Assembly: GCA_965232165.1 (NCBI GenBank) | Contig: CBDDOY010000001.1 | Coordinates: forward strand, 1,922,001-1,986,000 | DNA from: UBA2779 sp965232165 | GTDB taxonomy: Bacteria > Spirochaetota > Spirochaetia > DSM-2461 | DNA length: 64,000 nt | Direction: 5' to 3' | Shown: positions 25,330 to 34,576 of the stretch, one piece after another | Position numbering within the stretch: the stretch's first letter is position 1 | Layout of the letters: every line of letters begins with the position of its first letter | The notes under the pieces: generated by a model | What the model was told of the DNA's origin: nothing | Database searches by the model: none | Seen by the model: only the letters and a program-made list of their open reading frames with translations | Position numbers and translations under genes: made by a program

Positions 25330-26085
25330 TCAGTCTTCGTCGACCACCTCGCCCAGTCCATTCACTTCGATTTCTTCCCTCAGAACATCGCCCTTGTAGC
25401 GAATAGCGCCTATTCCGTCGAGGCTTCCTTGGAGAACACCTCCATTCATGTTCAGCAACAACTCGCCGGCTCCATTTAAACTGACATTTGCGTCAACCGC
25501 AAGCAAATCTCTGAGGTCTGCCTGTCCCACTCCGTCAAGGGAAACATTCAGACGGTCGGCTGAAGAATTTTCGGCATAAATTTTCGACGCACCCTCGACA
25601 GCAATATCGAGTGATTCTTCATTAAATCCACTAATCACCACATCTTCGACGCCATCCAATTTGATGGAAACCAGCGATGGGATTTTGATTTTTGCCTTGT
25701 AATTGCCCGAAGACAGCCTCCGCCTTCTGGAATCTTTAGAGCTAATTTCTTGGTCATCTGTTTTTATGGAGCTTCGAAGGCCAAATCTTGGGCTGTCTAT
25801 TATCAATGTATTCTGCTGTACTTGAATATCGAAATCATCTCGTAAGTGTTTTGGATAAGCGGCCTCGACGTAGAATTCATTGTCCTGTTCAATAAGCGCT
25901 TCCCATGCGCCGCCAGTAATGACGACAGCATTGAAATCCTCGAAATTGAATGCCTCGGATACCATGGGACCCCTTGGGCGTTCATCCTTTTCGAAGACTA
26001 TGAATCTTCCGAAAACAATAGCCGCTATCATCAAAATGGCGAGAATGATGATGGCTATCAAAACCGTTTTTAGACTCGTTCTCAT
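25330..26085 (-). CDS. GIN-domain (DUF2807) putative surface or adhesin-like protein
   Basis: The 251-aa protein has one N-terminal membrane segment (residues ~8-30) and a beta-rich domain with repeated strands such as FNAVVITGGAWEALIEQD, VEGASKIYAENSS and NGAGELLLNM, characteristic of the GIN/DUF2807 'auto-transporter adhesin head' fold. It is probably anchored in the cytoplasmic membrane facing outward. It is the last gene of a four-gene operon with an ABC exporter-type ATPase and permease and a GntR regulator. The start overlaps the gntR stop by 4 bp. Confidence 0.82.
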   Translation of the reverse strand: MRTSLKTVLIAIIILAILMIAAIVFGRFIVFEKDERPRGPMVSEAFNFEDFNAVVITGGAWEALIEQDNEFYVEAAYPKHLRDDFDIQVQQNTLIIDSPRFGLRSSIKTDDQEISSKDSRRRRLSSGNYKAKIKIPSLVSIKLDGVEDVVISGFNEESLDIAVEGASKIYAENSSADRLNVSLDGVGQADLRDLLAVDANVSLNGAGELLLNMNGGVLQGSLDGIGAIRYKGDVLREEIEVNGLGEVVDED

Positions 26086-26462
26086 TTTCTTCCTCCTTTA
26101 TTGGCATCAATATGTTTTTTGTAGTATTCTATGAATTCCTCAATTCTAATTCCAAGTTTGTCCATAGTACAGGACAATCTGGGTATTTCTTCTTCAATGA
26201 ACTGTTTTCTCAGTTTCTTCAGAATTTTTTCCTGGGCATCCTGCATGACGAAATAACCGATTCCACGACGATTTTCAATTATCTTCTCATCAAGCAGGGA
26301 TTGGTAGCCGTGCGCTACGGTGTTGGGGTTCACCCCTGTGAGAACTGCCAATTCCCGCAAAGAAGGAATCTTCTCTCCCTTTGGCCATTCTCCTGTCGTG
26401 ATGCGGTCCTGCACCTGTTCGGCTATCTGATGATATATGCCTTTAGGATTATCAAATTCCAT
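26082..26462 (-). CDS. GntR-family regulator, YtrA type
   Basis: The 126-aa protein has an N-terminal winged helix (IYHQIAEQVQDRITTGEWPK, then IPSLRELAVLTGVNPNTVAHG, residues ~8-55) and a short C-terminal helical tail instead of an effector domain, which is the YtrA subfamily layout. YtrA-type proteins repress ABC-transporter operons that contain them. The palindromes before the operon's first gene are the likely target. ATG 26462 is chosen because GGGAGGTG precedes it. A longer start at 26528 lies deep in the permease gene. Confidence 0.88.
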   Translation of the reverse strand: MEFDNPKGIYHQIAEQVQDRITTGEWPKGEKIPSLRELAVLTGVNPNTVAHGYQSLLDEKIIENRRGIGYFVMQDAQEKILKKLRKQFIEEEIPRLSCTMDKLGIRIEEFIEYYKKHIDANKGGRK

Positions 26463-27219
26463 GATGGCTTTGCACCTCCCGGACTCGCATCCAGGCAAGA
26501 ACCCAGCAAAACGGCACCAGTAATCCATAGGATAATACTTTCCCTATTACAAGCAAAGACTCCAGGTAGGAACATATCCGCGTCTCCATCAGCCATCCGT
26601 CCCATGGGATACCGCCGGAATTGAAGAACATGATTCTGACGGTGAGGAAGGCCAGAAGACAGAACATGAGGAACAGTGCTAAACAAGTGAGTATGGTTTT
26701 TACTAGATGAGCTTTTTTGAACCATGCCGCACCGAGGAACACGGCCTGCTGTATGAGGAAGAATGCCAGCATCGTCTTACCCATCTTCGCATTGAATGGG
26801 TTGAAAACTGCAATGGGATCTCTGAACGCCCAGGCATTGACTGTCTCGGATATAAACGATGACACCAATACGATGGAGATGATGTAAAGAGGCAGGATAA
26901 TTGACACCAGAAACAGCCGTGCGAATGTTTTCTCGATGGTAGAAGCCGGCAGCAAGATGTAGTCCTCACATCTATTCTTGTCATGAATTTCTGCAAATGC
27001 CATGCTGGTGGCAATGAATCCCATGACGAAAAGGAGAGTCCTCACGAGGTCGAAAAAAGAAGAGTCAGGATTCGGAGTCTTGAATAGCACGAAAAGAATG
27101 TTTCCCAGGATGAGTATCCCCATGCTGACGCCGGTAGGAGCCAATATTCCCCGCCAAACCTGAAGCAAATCCTTCCTGATCAAAAACACGATTCGCTCAA
27201 AATCAAATACCTTGTTCAT
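26452..27219 (-). CDS. ABC transporter permease subunit
   Basis: The 255-aa membrane protein has about six hydrophobic spans. It opens FDFERIVFLIRKDLLQVWR, a short cytoplasmic stretch typical of ABC-2-type permeases, and contains DYILLPASTIEKTFARL. It works with the ATPase encoded just upstream (17-bp overlap). Substrate and direction are not deducible. YtrA-linked systems often respond to cell-wall-active compounds. Confidence 0.75.
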   Translation of the reverse strand: MNKVFDFERIVFLIRKDLLQVWRGILAPTGVSMGILILGNILFVLFKTPNPDSSFFDLVRTLLFVMGFIATSMAFAEIHDKNRCEDYILLPASTIEKTFARLFLVSIILPLYIISIVLVSSFISETVNAWAFRDPIAVFNPFNAKMGKTMLAFFLIQQAVFLGAAWFKKAHLVKTILTCLALFLMFCLLAFLTVRIMFFNSGGIPWDGWLMETRICSYLESLLVIGKVLSYGLLVPFCWVLAWMRVREVQSHHGI

Positions 27220-28054
27220 AAGACAGCTCCTTTGCTAATATCTGAGACTTGGAAATGACGGCATTGAACAGGATTTCTAAGTCCACAGGACTGTTATTGC
27301 CGCCTGCGCCAGACCATACCGCCCAATAACCTCCGACTGCGGCCTGTGAGTAAATCAGCCCTTCGGCATCCGAGGGAGGGGGTGAAGTGGTGCGCGTCAT
27401 GTGGATGTGTTCCATGATTTTGGCCATGAAATGCGCGAAGAGTATCTGGCCGTTGTGTAAAATGATGAGGGGATCAATCAGGGCATTGACATCCCGAATC
27501 TGGTGAGTGGAAATCACAAACACCCGGTCCTCGGTTAAGGACTCTGCGACTAGGCTGCGGAAGATTTCCTTGGACGGGATATCCAATCCATTGGTCGGTT
27601 CATCCATAATCAGCAGCTCACACCCCGATGCCAGACCGAAGGCAATGAGGAATTTCTTTCTCTGACCATAGGACAGTTTGCTTAGTATAGGATTCCCGGA
27701 GATGTCAAACTCCCGTAGAAATCGCTCAAGCTGCTCACGGTCAAAACTCGGATAAAACGGGCTGCGGGATGAGACATAGCCTTGCAGCGAGATGTTGGGA
27801 GCATTGAACTCCTCTAACAATACGGAAACTCTGGAAAGCCAACCGGGTCTTCGCAGGCGAGGCTCCTCTCCCATCACATCAATACGGCCTTCCTTTGGGA
27901 ATATCAGCCCCGATATGAGTTTCAGCAACGAGGTTTTCCCCACACCATTGAGACCGAGAAGGCCGTATATGTTCCCCTTCTCCAATCTCAAAGATAAATC
28001 GTTGAACAGGAGTTCCCCATTGTACCCGAAGGACATATTATCAATTTCTACCAT
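27203..28054 (-). CDS. ABC transporter ATP-binding protein
   Basis: The 283-aa protein has Walker A GLNGVGKTSLLKL (~residue 35-47), signature LSYGQRKKFLIAFGLA, Walker B LLIMDEPTNGLD and the H-loop STHQIRD. The signature reads LSYGQ in place of LSGGQ, as in related YtrB/EcsA-like ATPases. It is the first gene of the operon, with TACAGGAGGAAT before the ATG. The C-terminal ~70 residues are an extension of unknown role. Confidence 0.92.
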   Translation of the reverse strand: MVEIDNMSFGYNGELLFNDLSLRLEKGNIYGLLGLNGVGKTSLLKLISGLIFPKEGRIDVMGEEPRLRRPGWLSRVSVLLEEFNAPNISLQGYVSSRSPFYPSFDREQLERFLREFDISGNPILSKLSYGQRKKFLIAFGLASGCELLIMDEPTNGLDIPSKEIFRSLVAESLTEDRVFVISTHQIRDVNALIDPLIILHNGQILFAHFMAKIMEHIHMTRTTSPPPSDAEGLIYSQAAVGGYWAVWSGAGGNNSPVDLEILFNAVISKSQILAKELSYEQGI

Positions 28055-28065
28055 AAATTCCTCCT

Positions 28066-28090
28066 GTAGTAGTGTACTACTATAGTAGTA
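28066..28090 (-). promoter_or_regulatory. Overlapping palindromes: likely operator of the GntR/ABC operon
   Basis: TACTACTATAGTAGTA (28075-28090) is a perfect 16-bp palindrome and overlaps GTAGTAGTGTACTAC (28066-28080), a palindrome with a 3-bp centre. Both lie directly upstream of the ribosome binding site of the ATPase gene, a natural place for repression by the GntR/YtrA protein of the same operon. Confidence 0.6.
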
Positions 28091-28289
28091 AGCTAATCCA
28101 GAAAAGTCAAGCCTTTTCTGTTTTTTTTATGGCGCTCCGAAGATTAGGGCGGGCAACAGACACTGAGCGGGCATGTATAGTTCGGTGAAAAAACGATTTA
28201 CAAGTATATGCCTATAACCTTTCCGCCGTCTCAATCCCATTCTTCAGTTTCGGCTCATTTAGGCTAAAAAAACGGCCAAACCTCATATA

Positions 28290-28451
28290 GGGCACCTCTA
28301 AAAAACCCATTTAGTTCTTGACTCGATCTTTTCTGCCGCTACTGCGTTGTCAAAATACTCAACTAAGCCCAGCTACGCTTGAGCTTTTGCCGCCTTGTAT
28401 CGACAAAAAATTTCTTCGTCAATTTCCTAAAGCTGTTTTTTAGAGGTGCCC
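28290..28451 (-). repeat. Repeat family A (MITE), copy 6
   Basis: This 162-bp reverse-oriented copy is flanked by TATA on both sides, a perfect 4-bp target duplication. It lies between the divergent ABC operon and the two-component system. Confidence 0.95.
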
Positions 28452-28718
28452 TATATTCTATTCCATAACGGCCTTTGCCGAGGCCCAATGGGTCAACTAT
28501 ATAATTCTTTTTCTGACAGTGCAGGTTTTCAAAGGGCTGCGGACCGCCGCTAATTCAGCCTGTTGAGCCGTCCGCAGTCTTCGGGGCGCTATAATCCATT
28601 GCCGGGCAAACCTCCTTGGAGTGGACAGTTAATACGGCAATTTACCACCGCCCGGCTTGCAGAATTGTCATTTTTCTCTTTGCGGTTTTTGCCGTATACT
28701 GTCAATGAGGGAACCCTT

Positions 28719-29396
28719 ATGAAAGTTCTATTGGTTGAAGATGACCCGGATATCGCCTCCTTTGTGTCGCGAGGACTTCGGGAAGCCGGCTACGGGGTAG
28801 AGGTGTATTTGGATGGAAACATCGGTATGCAGCGTGCCATGTCCGGCCTCTATGACATCGTTATCCTGGATCTCATGCTTCCGGGAAAGGATGGGATGAC
28901 TATATTGTCGGAGATGCGTCAGGGAGATATTCACACTCCGGTACTCATCGTCAGCGCCAGACGCAGTGTCGACGATAGAGTGAAGGGCCTCAAGGCGGGC
29001 GGCGACGACTACCTTGTTAAGCCCTTCGTTTTCGCGGAGCTTCTCGTGCGGGTGGAGGCCCTCATCCGCCGAGGCGGACGGGCAGTGGCGGCCCAGGAGC
29101 TTAGGGTTGCCGATCTTACGCTCGATCCCTTAACCCGGCGTGTAACCCGGTCAGGGGAAAACATCGAACTCCAGCCCCGTGAGTATGCCCTGCTGGAATT
29201 CCTGATGCGCAATGCCGATGCGGTGGTTACGAAAACACTCATACTGGAACGGGTCTGGGGGTATGATTTCGATCCGCAGACCAATGTCGTCGATGTTCTT
29301 GTATCGCGGCTGCGAAGTCGAATTGATAAGGATTTTCCCACGAAATTAATCCGAACGGTACGTGGAGTGGGATATGCCCTGGATAACCCTCAATAG
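28719..29396 (+). CDS. Two-component response regulator, OmpR/PhoB family
   Basis: The 225-aa protein has a receiver domain with the acidic pair EDDPDIAS, phosphorylatable Asp in YDIVILDLMLPGKDG (~residue 51) and the conserved Lys in DYLVKPF. A C-terminal winged helix follows (ELQPREYALLEFLMRNAD; VVDVLVSRLRSRIDKDF; RTVRGVGYAL). It binds DNA as a phosphorylated dimer. ATG 28719 has GAGGGA upstream. A longer frame to 28563 is not supported. A TATACT box at 28694-28699 may be its -10. The kinase gene overlaps its end by 23 bp. Confidence 0.94.
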   Translation: MKVLLVEDDPDIASFVSRGLREAGYGVEVYLDGNIGMQRAMSGLYDIVILDLMLPGKDGMTILSEMRQGDIHTPVLIVSARRSVDDRVKGLKAGGDDYLVKPFVFAELLVRVEALIRRGGRAVAAQELRVADLTLDPLTRRVTRSGENIELQPREYALLEFLMRNADAVVTKTLILERVWGYDFDPQTNVVDVLVSRLRSRIDKDFPTKLIRTVRGVGYALDNPQ

Positions 29397-30771
29397 ACTC
29401 TTCCGTCACCTTAGTTTTCGCCTCGTTCTCATTGTCACCTTCGTTGCGGCCTTTGCCTCATTGGTGGTGTTTGGTTTTCTCTTCGGATCGCTTGCCATGA
29501 GTTTCCGTGATCAGAATAGAATCGAACTGAATTCTCGCCTCCTATCTTACTGGGCCGAATGGCAGCATGGCGGAAATGATGCCATACTCGAAAGGGCCAA
29601 TAGGGACATACAGGAGCAGGGGGAACAGCCCTTCCTCCTCTTGCTGAATGATGCCGACGGCGAGATGGTCGGCGGAGTCATCCCTGGCGGATGGGAAAGT
29701 TTCAGCTTCAATGATACCGCCCTGAATTGGATTAATCCCGGAACCTATCACACCCTGCATGGTGAGGGCAAGAATTTCTCCCTGTTACTCACCGGCATCT
29801 ACCTGGACGATGGTTCGCGCATGGTGGTAGGCATGAGTACAGAGAACCGGGAATTACTGCTTCGAATGTATAAGAATCGGTATCCCATCGCCCTGGCCGG
29901 CATCATCCTGGCTGGAATAGCCGTCGGGGTTGTTTCCGCAAGGCGGCTTCTCAAGCCGATGCGGCGGCTCAATAAAGAAATTGACCGCATCATCGTCACC
30001 GGCGAATTGCATAGACGCCTGGATAGCTCTGGAACCGGAGATCAACTGGACGAGCTAATTCTCCGGTATAACCGGCTGCTCGACCGGGTGGAGTCCCTCA
30101 TCAACGGTATGAATGAAGCCCTTGATACCGTTGCCCATGATTTACGCACTCCTCTCACAAGCATTCGCGGCTGTGCAGAGCTTGTTCTCTCCAAGGGTCA
30201 TAAGGATGAGTACGAGGATGTGCTGGGGTTTGTGGTGGAGCAGATAGACCAGGCCGGAGCACTCCTGTCGGCATTGATGGATATAGCCGAGGCTGAACAG
30301 GGGATGCTCAAGCTCAATACGGTACGATGCGATTTAAGAACCCTTGCCGAAGAGGTCATTGAGATATATGAATTTGTGGCCGAAGAAAGAGGGCAAACCA
30401 TAGCCCTGGATGCGCCTCTGTCTCTTCCCATGAAAGGCGATCCGGTGCGGCTTAGACAAATACTCGGCAACCTCCTGGACAACGCCTTGAAGTACGGGCC
30501 GGATGGCGGACGAGTAGACCTGCGCTGCTTTGCCGGCGAGGATGAAATTGTTCTGGAAGTGGCGGACGATGGTCCGGGAGTGCCGGAGGAGGAGGTTTCC
30601 CGGGTATTCGATAGGCTTTATCGGGGTGAATGCAGTCGTGACTCTCGGGGACTTGGCCTGGGCCTGAGCATGGTGAAGGCCCTGCTGGATGCCTACAATG
30701 GCCATATCCTTATTATGCGGGAGAAGGGCAGGGGGGCCCTTTTCCGTGTGAAATTCCCAAATATTTCATGA
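29374..30771 (+). CDS. Sensor histidine kinase
   Basis: The 465-aa protein has two membrane spans (~residues 15-40 and ~170-190) enclosing an extracytoplasmic sensor region, a HAMP linker, the phospho-accepting H-box VAHDLRTPLTSIRG, the N-box LRQILGNLLDNALKYG, and G-boxes VADDGPGVPEEE and RGLGLGLSMVKALL. It partners the preceding response regulator. ATG 29374 with GGAG upstream is preferred over GTG 29362. The following gene is an HtrA protease, so an envelope-stress role is plausible. Confidence 0.93.
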   Translation: MPWITLNRLFRHLSFRLVLIVTFVAAFASLVVFGFLFGSLAMSFRDQNRIELNSRLLSYWAEWQHGGNDAILERANRDIQEQGEQPFLLLLNDADGEMVGGVIPGGWESFSFNDTALNWINPGTYHTLHGEGKNFSLLLTGIYLDDGSRMVVGMSTENRELLLRMYKNRYPIALAGIILAGIAVGVVSARRLLKPMRRLNKEIDRIIVTGELHRRLDSSGTGDQLDELILRYNRLLDRVESLINGMNEALDTVAHDLRTPLTSIRGCAELVLSKGHKDEYEDVLGFVVEQIDQAGALLSALMDIAEAEQGMLKLNTVRCDLRTLAEEVIEIYEFVAEERGQTIALDAPLSLPMKGDPVRLRQILGNLLDNALKYGPDGGRVDLRCFAGEDEIVLEVADDGPGVPEEEVSRVFDRLYRGECSRDSRGLGLGLSMVKALLDAYNGHILIMREKGRGALFRVKFPNIS

Positions 30772-30822
30772 TCGTAAGGGTTCAGTAAGAATGCAGCAAT
30801 GTTATTGTGCTATTATACATAC

Positions 30823-32250
30823 ATGGATACAGTGGTAAATTGCCGAAATAGGCGGATACTCTTTTTTGCCGGGTTCTTCTTCACGATGCTTGTCGCCGTT
30901 CAATCGGCTTTCGCCCAGTCGACCGATGCGGTGCGGGAGCTGCAGGGCACATTCCGAAAAATTGCCAAGGAAGTTCTTCCTGTGGTGGTGAAGATTGATA
31001 CGGTGAACATTGTTGAAGAGGACAGGATGAATCCCTTTGAGTTCTTCTTCCAGTTTCCTGACAATCCGAACAATCCGAGGATAAATCCATTCGGCAACAA
31101 GCCTTTTCGCAGTGAGGGCCTGGGCTCCGGTGTCATCGTCGAACGGCGGGGAAACAAGGTATATGTTCTCACGAACAACCATGTCGTCGATGGCGCCGAT
31201 GAAATCGAAATCACCCTCAATGACGAGAGGGTGTTCAGCGGAGAACTCGTGGGAGGAGATTCTCTTAGAGACCTCGCATTGGTTTCGTTCCAGACTCGTG
31301 AGGAGGTGCCCATCGCCAAGCTCGGCGATTCGGACGAAGTATGGGTGGGAGACTGGGTGCTGGCTATCGGCAGTCCTCTTGGTTTGGATTCTACAGTTAC
31401 AGCCGGTATCATCAGTGCCAAGGGCCGAACCGTTGGAGTGAGTCCCGGTCAGCGCTACACGGACTACCTCCAGACCGATGCATCCATTAACAGAGGGAAT
31501 TCCGGCGGTCCCCTGGTAAATCTCGACGGAGAAGTCATAGGTATCAATACCTTGATTAAGTCCAGCAGCGGCGGGAGCATGGGGCTGGGGTTCTCGATAC
31601 CCATCAATAACGTTCGGCAAGATATCAATGACTTCATCGAAAAAGGTTCGGTGGATTACGCCTGGCTAGGGGTTAACATGGGCAATGTGAACGATGTGCT
31701 TGATAAGGCGTTTAACCTGGACGATCAAAACGGCGCCTTTGTTCACAATGTCTATGGGAAATCCCCGGCGATGTCGGGCGGCATACTCCCCGGTGATCTC
31801 ATCGTTGAACTCGGAGGACAGAAGATTAGGAATTCCGATGAGTTAGCTCGTACCGTAGTCTCAAAATCACCAGGGAGCACAGTTCCCATCAAGATAATCA
31901 GGAACGGAAAGACAGTCAGCCTTGATATTACACTCGATGTCCGAACGATTGAGCGAGATAGTACACGGGTCAGTATCTGGCCGGGTTTTTCGGCGGTGCC
32001 GATAACCGACGAGCTTCGGGAGCAGTTCAATATCTCCCGCAGCGCCGGAAAAATCGTCATTATCAATACCGTCAACGACAGCCATGCTTCTGCTCTGGGT
32101 CTTCGCAGCGGCGATGTCATTAAGAGTATAAATAACAGGACTGTCAGGAATCTCAGGCATTTCTATGAACTCGTGAATGATAGAGACAGGATTGAGGTGA
32201 AGGTGGTTAGAAATAATCAGGAATTGGAGTATATCCTCAATAAGAAGTAG
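30823..32250 (+). CDS. HtrA/DegP-type periplasmic serine protease with two PDZ domains
   Basis: The 475-aa protein has a signal peptide ending near VQSAFAQ, a trypsin-like S1C domain with the triad His in TNNHVVDGAD, Asp in SLRDLALVSF and Ser in INRGNSGGPLV, then two PDZ domains (~residues 280-370 and ~385-470; GGILPGDLIVELGG, LGLRSGDVIKSIN). It degrades or refolds damaged envelope proteins. ATG 30799 is an alternative start. Neither has a clear ribosome binding site, and TATTATACAT lies just before ATG 30823. It sits 51 bp behind the sensor kinase, so it may be controlled by or co-transcribed with that system. Confidence 0.92.
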   Translation: MDTVVNCRNRRILFFAGFFFTMLVAVQSAFAQSTDAVRELQGTFRKIAKEVLPVVVKIDTVNIVEEDRMNPFEFFFQFPDNPNNPRINPFGNKPFRSEGLGSGVIVERRGNKVYVLTNNHVVDGADEIEITLNDERVFSGELVGGDSLRDLALVSFQTREEVPIAKLGDSDEVWVGDWVLAIGSPLGLDSTVTAGIISAKGRTVGVSPGQRYTDYLQTDASINRGNSGGPLVNLDGEVIGINTLIKSSSGGSMGLGFSIPINNVRQDINDFIEKGSVDYAWLGVNMGNVNDVLDKAFNLDDQNGAFVHNVYGKSPAMSGGILPGDLIVELGGQKIRNSDELARTVVSKSPGSTVPIKIIRNGKTVSLDITLDVRTIERDSTRVSIWPGFSAVPITDELREQFNISRSAGKIVIINTVNDSHASALGLRSGDVIKSINNRTVRNLRHFYELVNDRDRIEVKVVRNNQELEYILNKK

Positions 32251-32393
32251 CCCCCCCCTTCTTGCATACTTCAAGTGCACAGCAGCGAGTTCCTGATTCC
32301 ATACTTGCAGACAGATGCTTCCATCGGTTAAAATGCCCTATGAGGAAAATTTCTCATTCGGAATACCTCTCTAAAACAAAGGCGAGGTAGTCT

Positions 32394-33455
32394 ATGGCAT
32401 TGCATAGGAAGACAATCGGCATTCTGACCGCCGGTGGAGACTGCCCGGGGCTCAATGCAGCAATACGCGGTCTAGGGAAGACTCTGCTGCTGAAATACGG
32501 CTGCGAAGTCATCGGCTTCTCTTCCGGTTTTCTGGGTCTTATCCACAACGAATACAGGATTCTCGATGAGCTGGCGCTTTCTGGAATCCTGACTGTCGGC
32601 GGCACCATCTTGGGTAGTTCCAGGGAAAAGCCGTTCAAGGAGAATGAGTGCGAAGAATACATCAAGAGCAAGCCCGATCTCATCATCGAGAACTACAAGG
32701 CCCTCGGCCTGGACTGTCTTGTGTGTATTGGAGGAAACGGCACGCAGAAGACGGCCCATCGTCTCTCGAAGCTTGGATTGAATGTCGTCGGGGTGCCGAA
32801 GACCATAAACAATGACGTGTTCGGAACCGATCTCACCTTTGGCTTCGATTCGGCGGTGTCCATAGCGACCGATGCCATTGACCGGCTGCATACCGCCGCC
32901 AACTCTCACAAGTGCATCATGGTGGTGGAGGTGATGGGCCATAATGCCGGTTGGCTCACCCTGAATGCCGGTGTCGCCGCCGGTGGAGATGTCATTCTTA
33001 TCCCGGAGATTCCCTACTCCCTGAGCACCATCTTCGACTGCATCATAAGACGGTCTAAACAGGGCAAGCCCTATTCCATCGTCGTCGTCGCCGAAGGCAT
33101 TGCCCTGCCGAACAAGAAAGGCGGCGCAAAGCGAGCCGTTCCCGCCGGGGCGTTTATTGCGAATCAGATTCAGAAGAACACCGGTTTTGAAACTCGTGAA
33201 ACAATACTCGGCTACGTCCAGCGCGGAGGCTGTCCCACCGCAAGAGACAGGGTGGCGGCAACGGAGATGGGCTCCCATGCGGCCGAGATGATAGCCCGAG
33301 GCGAGTTTGGACAGATGGCGGCCTATCAGGGCTGTAGGCTTGTAAGCGTGCCCCTTGCCGAAGTCGCCGGTCAGACGAAGACAGTACCGGTCGAATCTCC
33401 CCTGGTAGCTCATGCCCGATCCATCGGAACCTGTTTCGGCGATAGCCTCGAATGA
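32394..33455 (+). CDS. pfkA: 6-phosphofructokinase, GGNG/PKTINND subtype
   Basis: The 353-aa phosphofructokinase has TAGGDCPGLNAAIRG at the N-terminus, VCIGGNGTQKTAHRL (~residue 107) and VPKTINNDVFGTDLTFGFD (~130). ATP-dependent enzymes usually read GGDGS and PGTIDND, PPi-dependent ones GGDD and PKTIDND. This one has the Gly of ATP users, the Lys of PPi users, and Asn in place of the metal-binding Asp in GGDG. That pattern suggests a distinct clade, and the phosphoryl donor should not be assumed. It commits fructose 6-phosphate to glycolysis. No neighbouring glycolytic genes are seen. Confidence 0.88.
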   Translation: MALHRKTIGILTAGGDCPGLNAAIRGLGKTLLLKYGCEVIGFSSGFLGLIHNEYRILDELALSGILTVGGTILGSSREKPFKENECEEYIKSKPDLIIENYKALGLDCLVCIGGNGTQKTAHRLSKLGLNVVGVPKTINNDVFGTDLTFGFDSAVSIATDAIDRLHTAANSHKCIMVVEVMGHNAGWLTLNAGVAAGGDVILIPEIPYSLSTIFDCIIRRSKQGKPYSIVVVAEGIALPNKKGGAKRAVPAGAFIANQIQKNTGFETRETILGYVQRGGCPTARDRVAATEMGSHAAEMIARGEFGQMAAYQGCRLVSVPLAEVAGQTKTVPVESPLVAHARSIGTCFGDSLE

Positions 33456-33476
33456 TGAGGAAGACCTCGGCTTCGA

Positions 33477-33776
33477 TTAATCCAGCAATTCTGCCGCCAG
33501 TTCCTTCCACTCTTCTTCAAGTGTCCCTGGGTGCGGTGAGCGTCCGGCCCGCCGGTACCAGTATTCTGCGTTCCACTGCACGCCTTCCTTTCGATGAAGA
33601 TAGGCGTGTACGGCGCTTCCGAGAGGCGATGGGTCGTCCTGGGCAATGGAATGGGCTGCATCCCATTGGCCGATACTGTCCAATGCCAATGCACGTTGGA
33701 GCGGATGCCAGCTTTCAGGCCAGTTCGTTGATGCCATTCCATGATTGCAGGTGCCGATAAATTCTTTGATCGTCAT
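33477..33776 (-). CDS. Conserved hypothetical small protein
   Basis: The 99-aa soluble protein has LALDSIGQWDAAHSIAQDDP in the centre followed by VHAYLHRKEG and AEYWYRRAGR. I recognise this layout from a widespread unnamed family, but no function is known. It is read opposite to cobS with only 14 bp between the two starts. Its end converges on pfkA 21 bp away. Confidence 0.7.
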   Translation of the reverse strand: MTIKEFIGTCNHGMASTNWPESWHPLQRALALDSIGQWDAAHSIAQDDPSPLGSAVHAYLHRKEGVQWNAEYWYRRAGRSPHPGTLEEEWKELAAELLD

Positions 33777-33790
33777 AGCCCAATTATAAC

Positions 33791-34576
33791 ATGGAATCTT
33801 CAGTCATGAAATCTTTAATCCAGGCATTGCGTCTTCTTACCTTGCTTCCCATTCCTGGAAGACAGTTCGGCGCGTCCGGAAGTCTGGAATCAGGCGGCAC
33901 CGCCGCCGCCTATCCCCTGGCCGGTCTTGTCATTGGTATCTTGAGTGCGGCTGCAGCCTGGTGTGCAGGCATGATCCTAGGCGTCTGGGGTATCGCGGTG
34001 ATGGCGACGGTGGCCCGTATCATCATCACAGGCGGTATGCACCTTGATGGCCTGGCCGATCTAGCCGATGGCTGGGGAGGAGGGCGTGATAGAGATAAAC
34101 GCCTTGCCATCATGGCCGACAGCCGTCTCGGCAGCTTCGGAGCATTAGCCCTCATGGTCGTCCTATGCCTACAGACGGTATTCATCTTCGAATGGATCAA
34201 TAGCGCCATCCTATCTCAGAATTCTGAAGTCATGACATTCTTGCCGGTCGTCCTCATACCAGCCCTTTCCCGAGGGATGATTCCATTGCTGATGAAGGGA
34301 TTCCCGGCGGCCCGTCCCGGCGGCATGGGCAAACAGGCACGAAGCAGCGTAACATTCATAGGTGCCGGTATGGCCCTGCTATTTGGGGTTCTGCCTGTAA
34401 GCGCCTGTTTCTTCCCTTCAGGATTGATTCTCTCGGTTTCAGTCTTCATGATCATGAGCGTTGCCGGCTTGGGAATCTCCAAGTCCCTTGGCGGTTTAAC
34501 AGGGGATTGCTATGGAGCCTTGATTGAAATAGGCGACACAGCCGGTTTTCTCGGTGTTCTCATCTTCCTCCGATGA
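33791..34576 (+). CDS. cobS: Adenosylcobinamide-GDP ribazoletransferase (cobalamin synthase)
   Basis: The 261-aa multi-span membrane protein has the CobS signature GGMHLDGLADLADGWGGG (~residues 77-94) and MADSRLGSFGALAL. It joins alpha-ribazole (phosphate) to adenosylcobinamide-GDP, the last step of the nucleotide-loop assembly of vitamin B12. ATG 33806 is a possible alternative start. Only cobS and cobC of the pathway are present here, so the cell may salvage cobinamide or carry the rest elsewhere. No cobalamin riboswitch is visible, since the upstream DNA is taken by another gene. Confidence 0.93.
   Translation: MESSVMKSLIQALRLLTLLPIPGRQFGASGSLESGGTAAAYPLAGLVIGILSAAAAWCAGMILGVWGIAVMATVARIIITGGMHLDGLADLADGWGGGRDRDKRLAIMADSRLGSFGALALMVVLCLQTVFIFEWINSAILSQNSEVMTFLPVVLIPALSRGMIPLLMKGFPAARPGGMGKQARSSVTFIGAGMALLFGVLPVSACFFPSGLILSVSVFMIMSVAGLGISKSLGGLTGDCYGALIEIGDTAGFLGVLIFLR

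Noticed and set aside
30802..31620. Reverse frame (272 codons) opposite the HtrA gene
   Set aside because: It is an open shadow of the protease coding region with no ribosome binding site.
32472..33413. Long reverse frame (313 codons) opposite pfkA
   Set aside because: It lies entirely within the clearly identified phosphofructokinase gene on the other strand.
33777..33790. Cobalamin riboswitch before cobS
   Set aside because: Only 14 bp separate cobS from the divergent gene, and no B12-box-like sequence was seen upstream.
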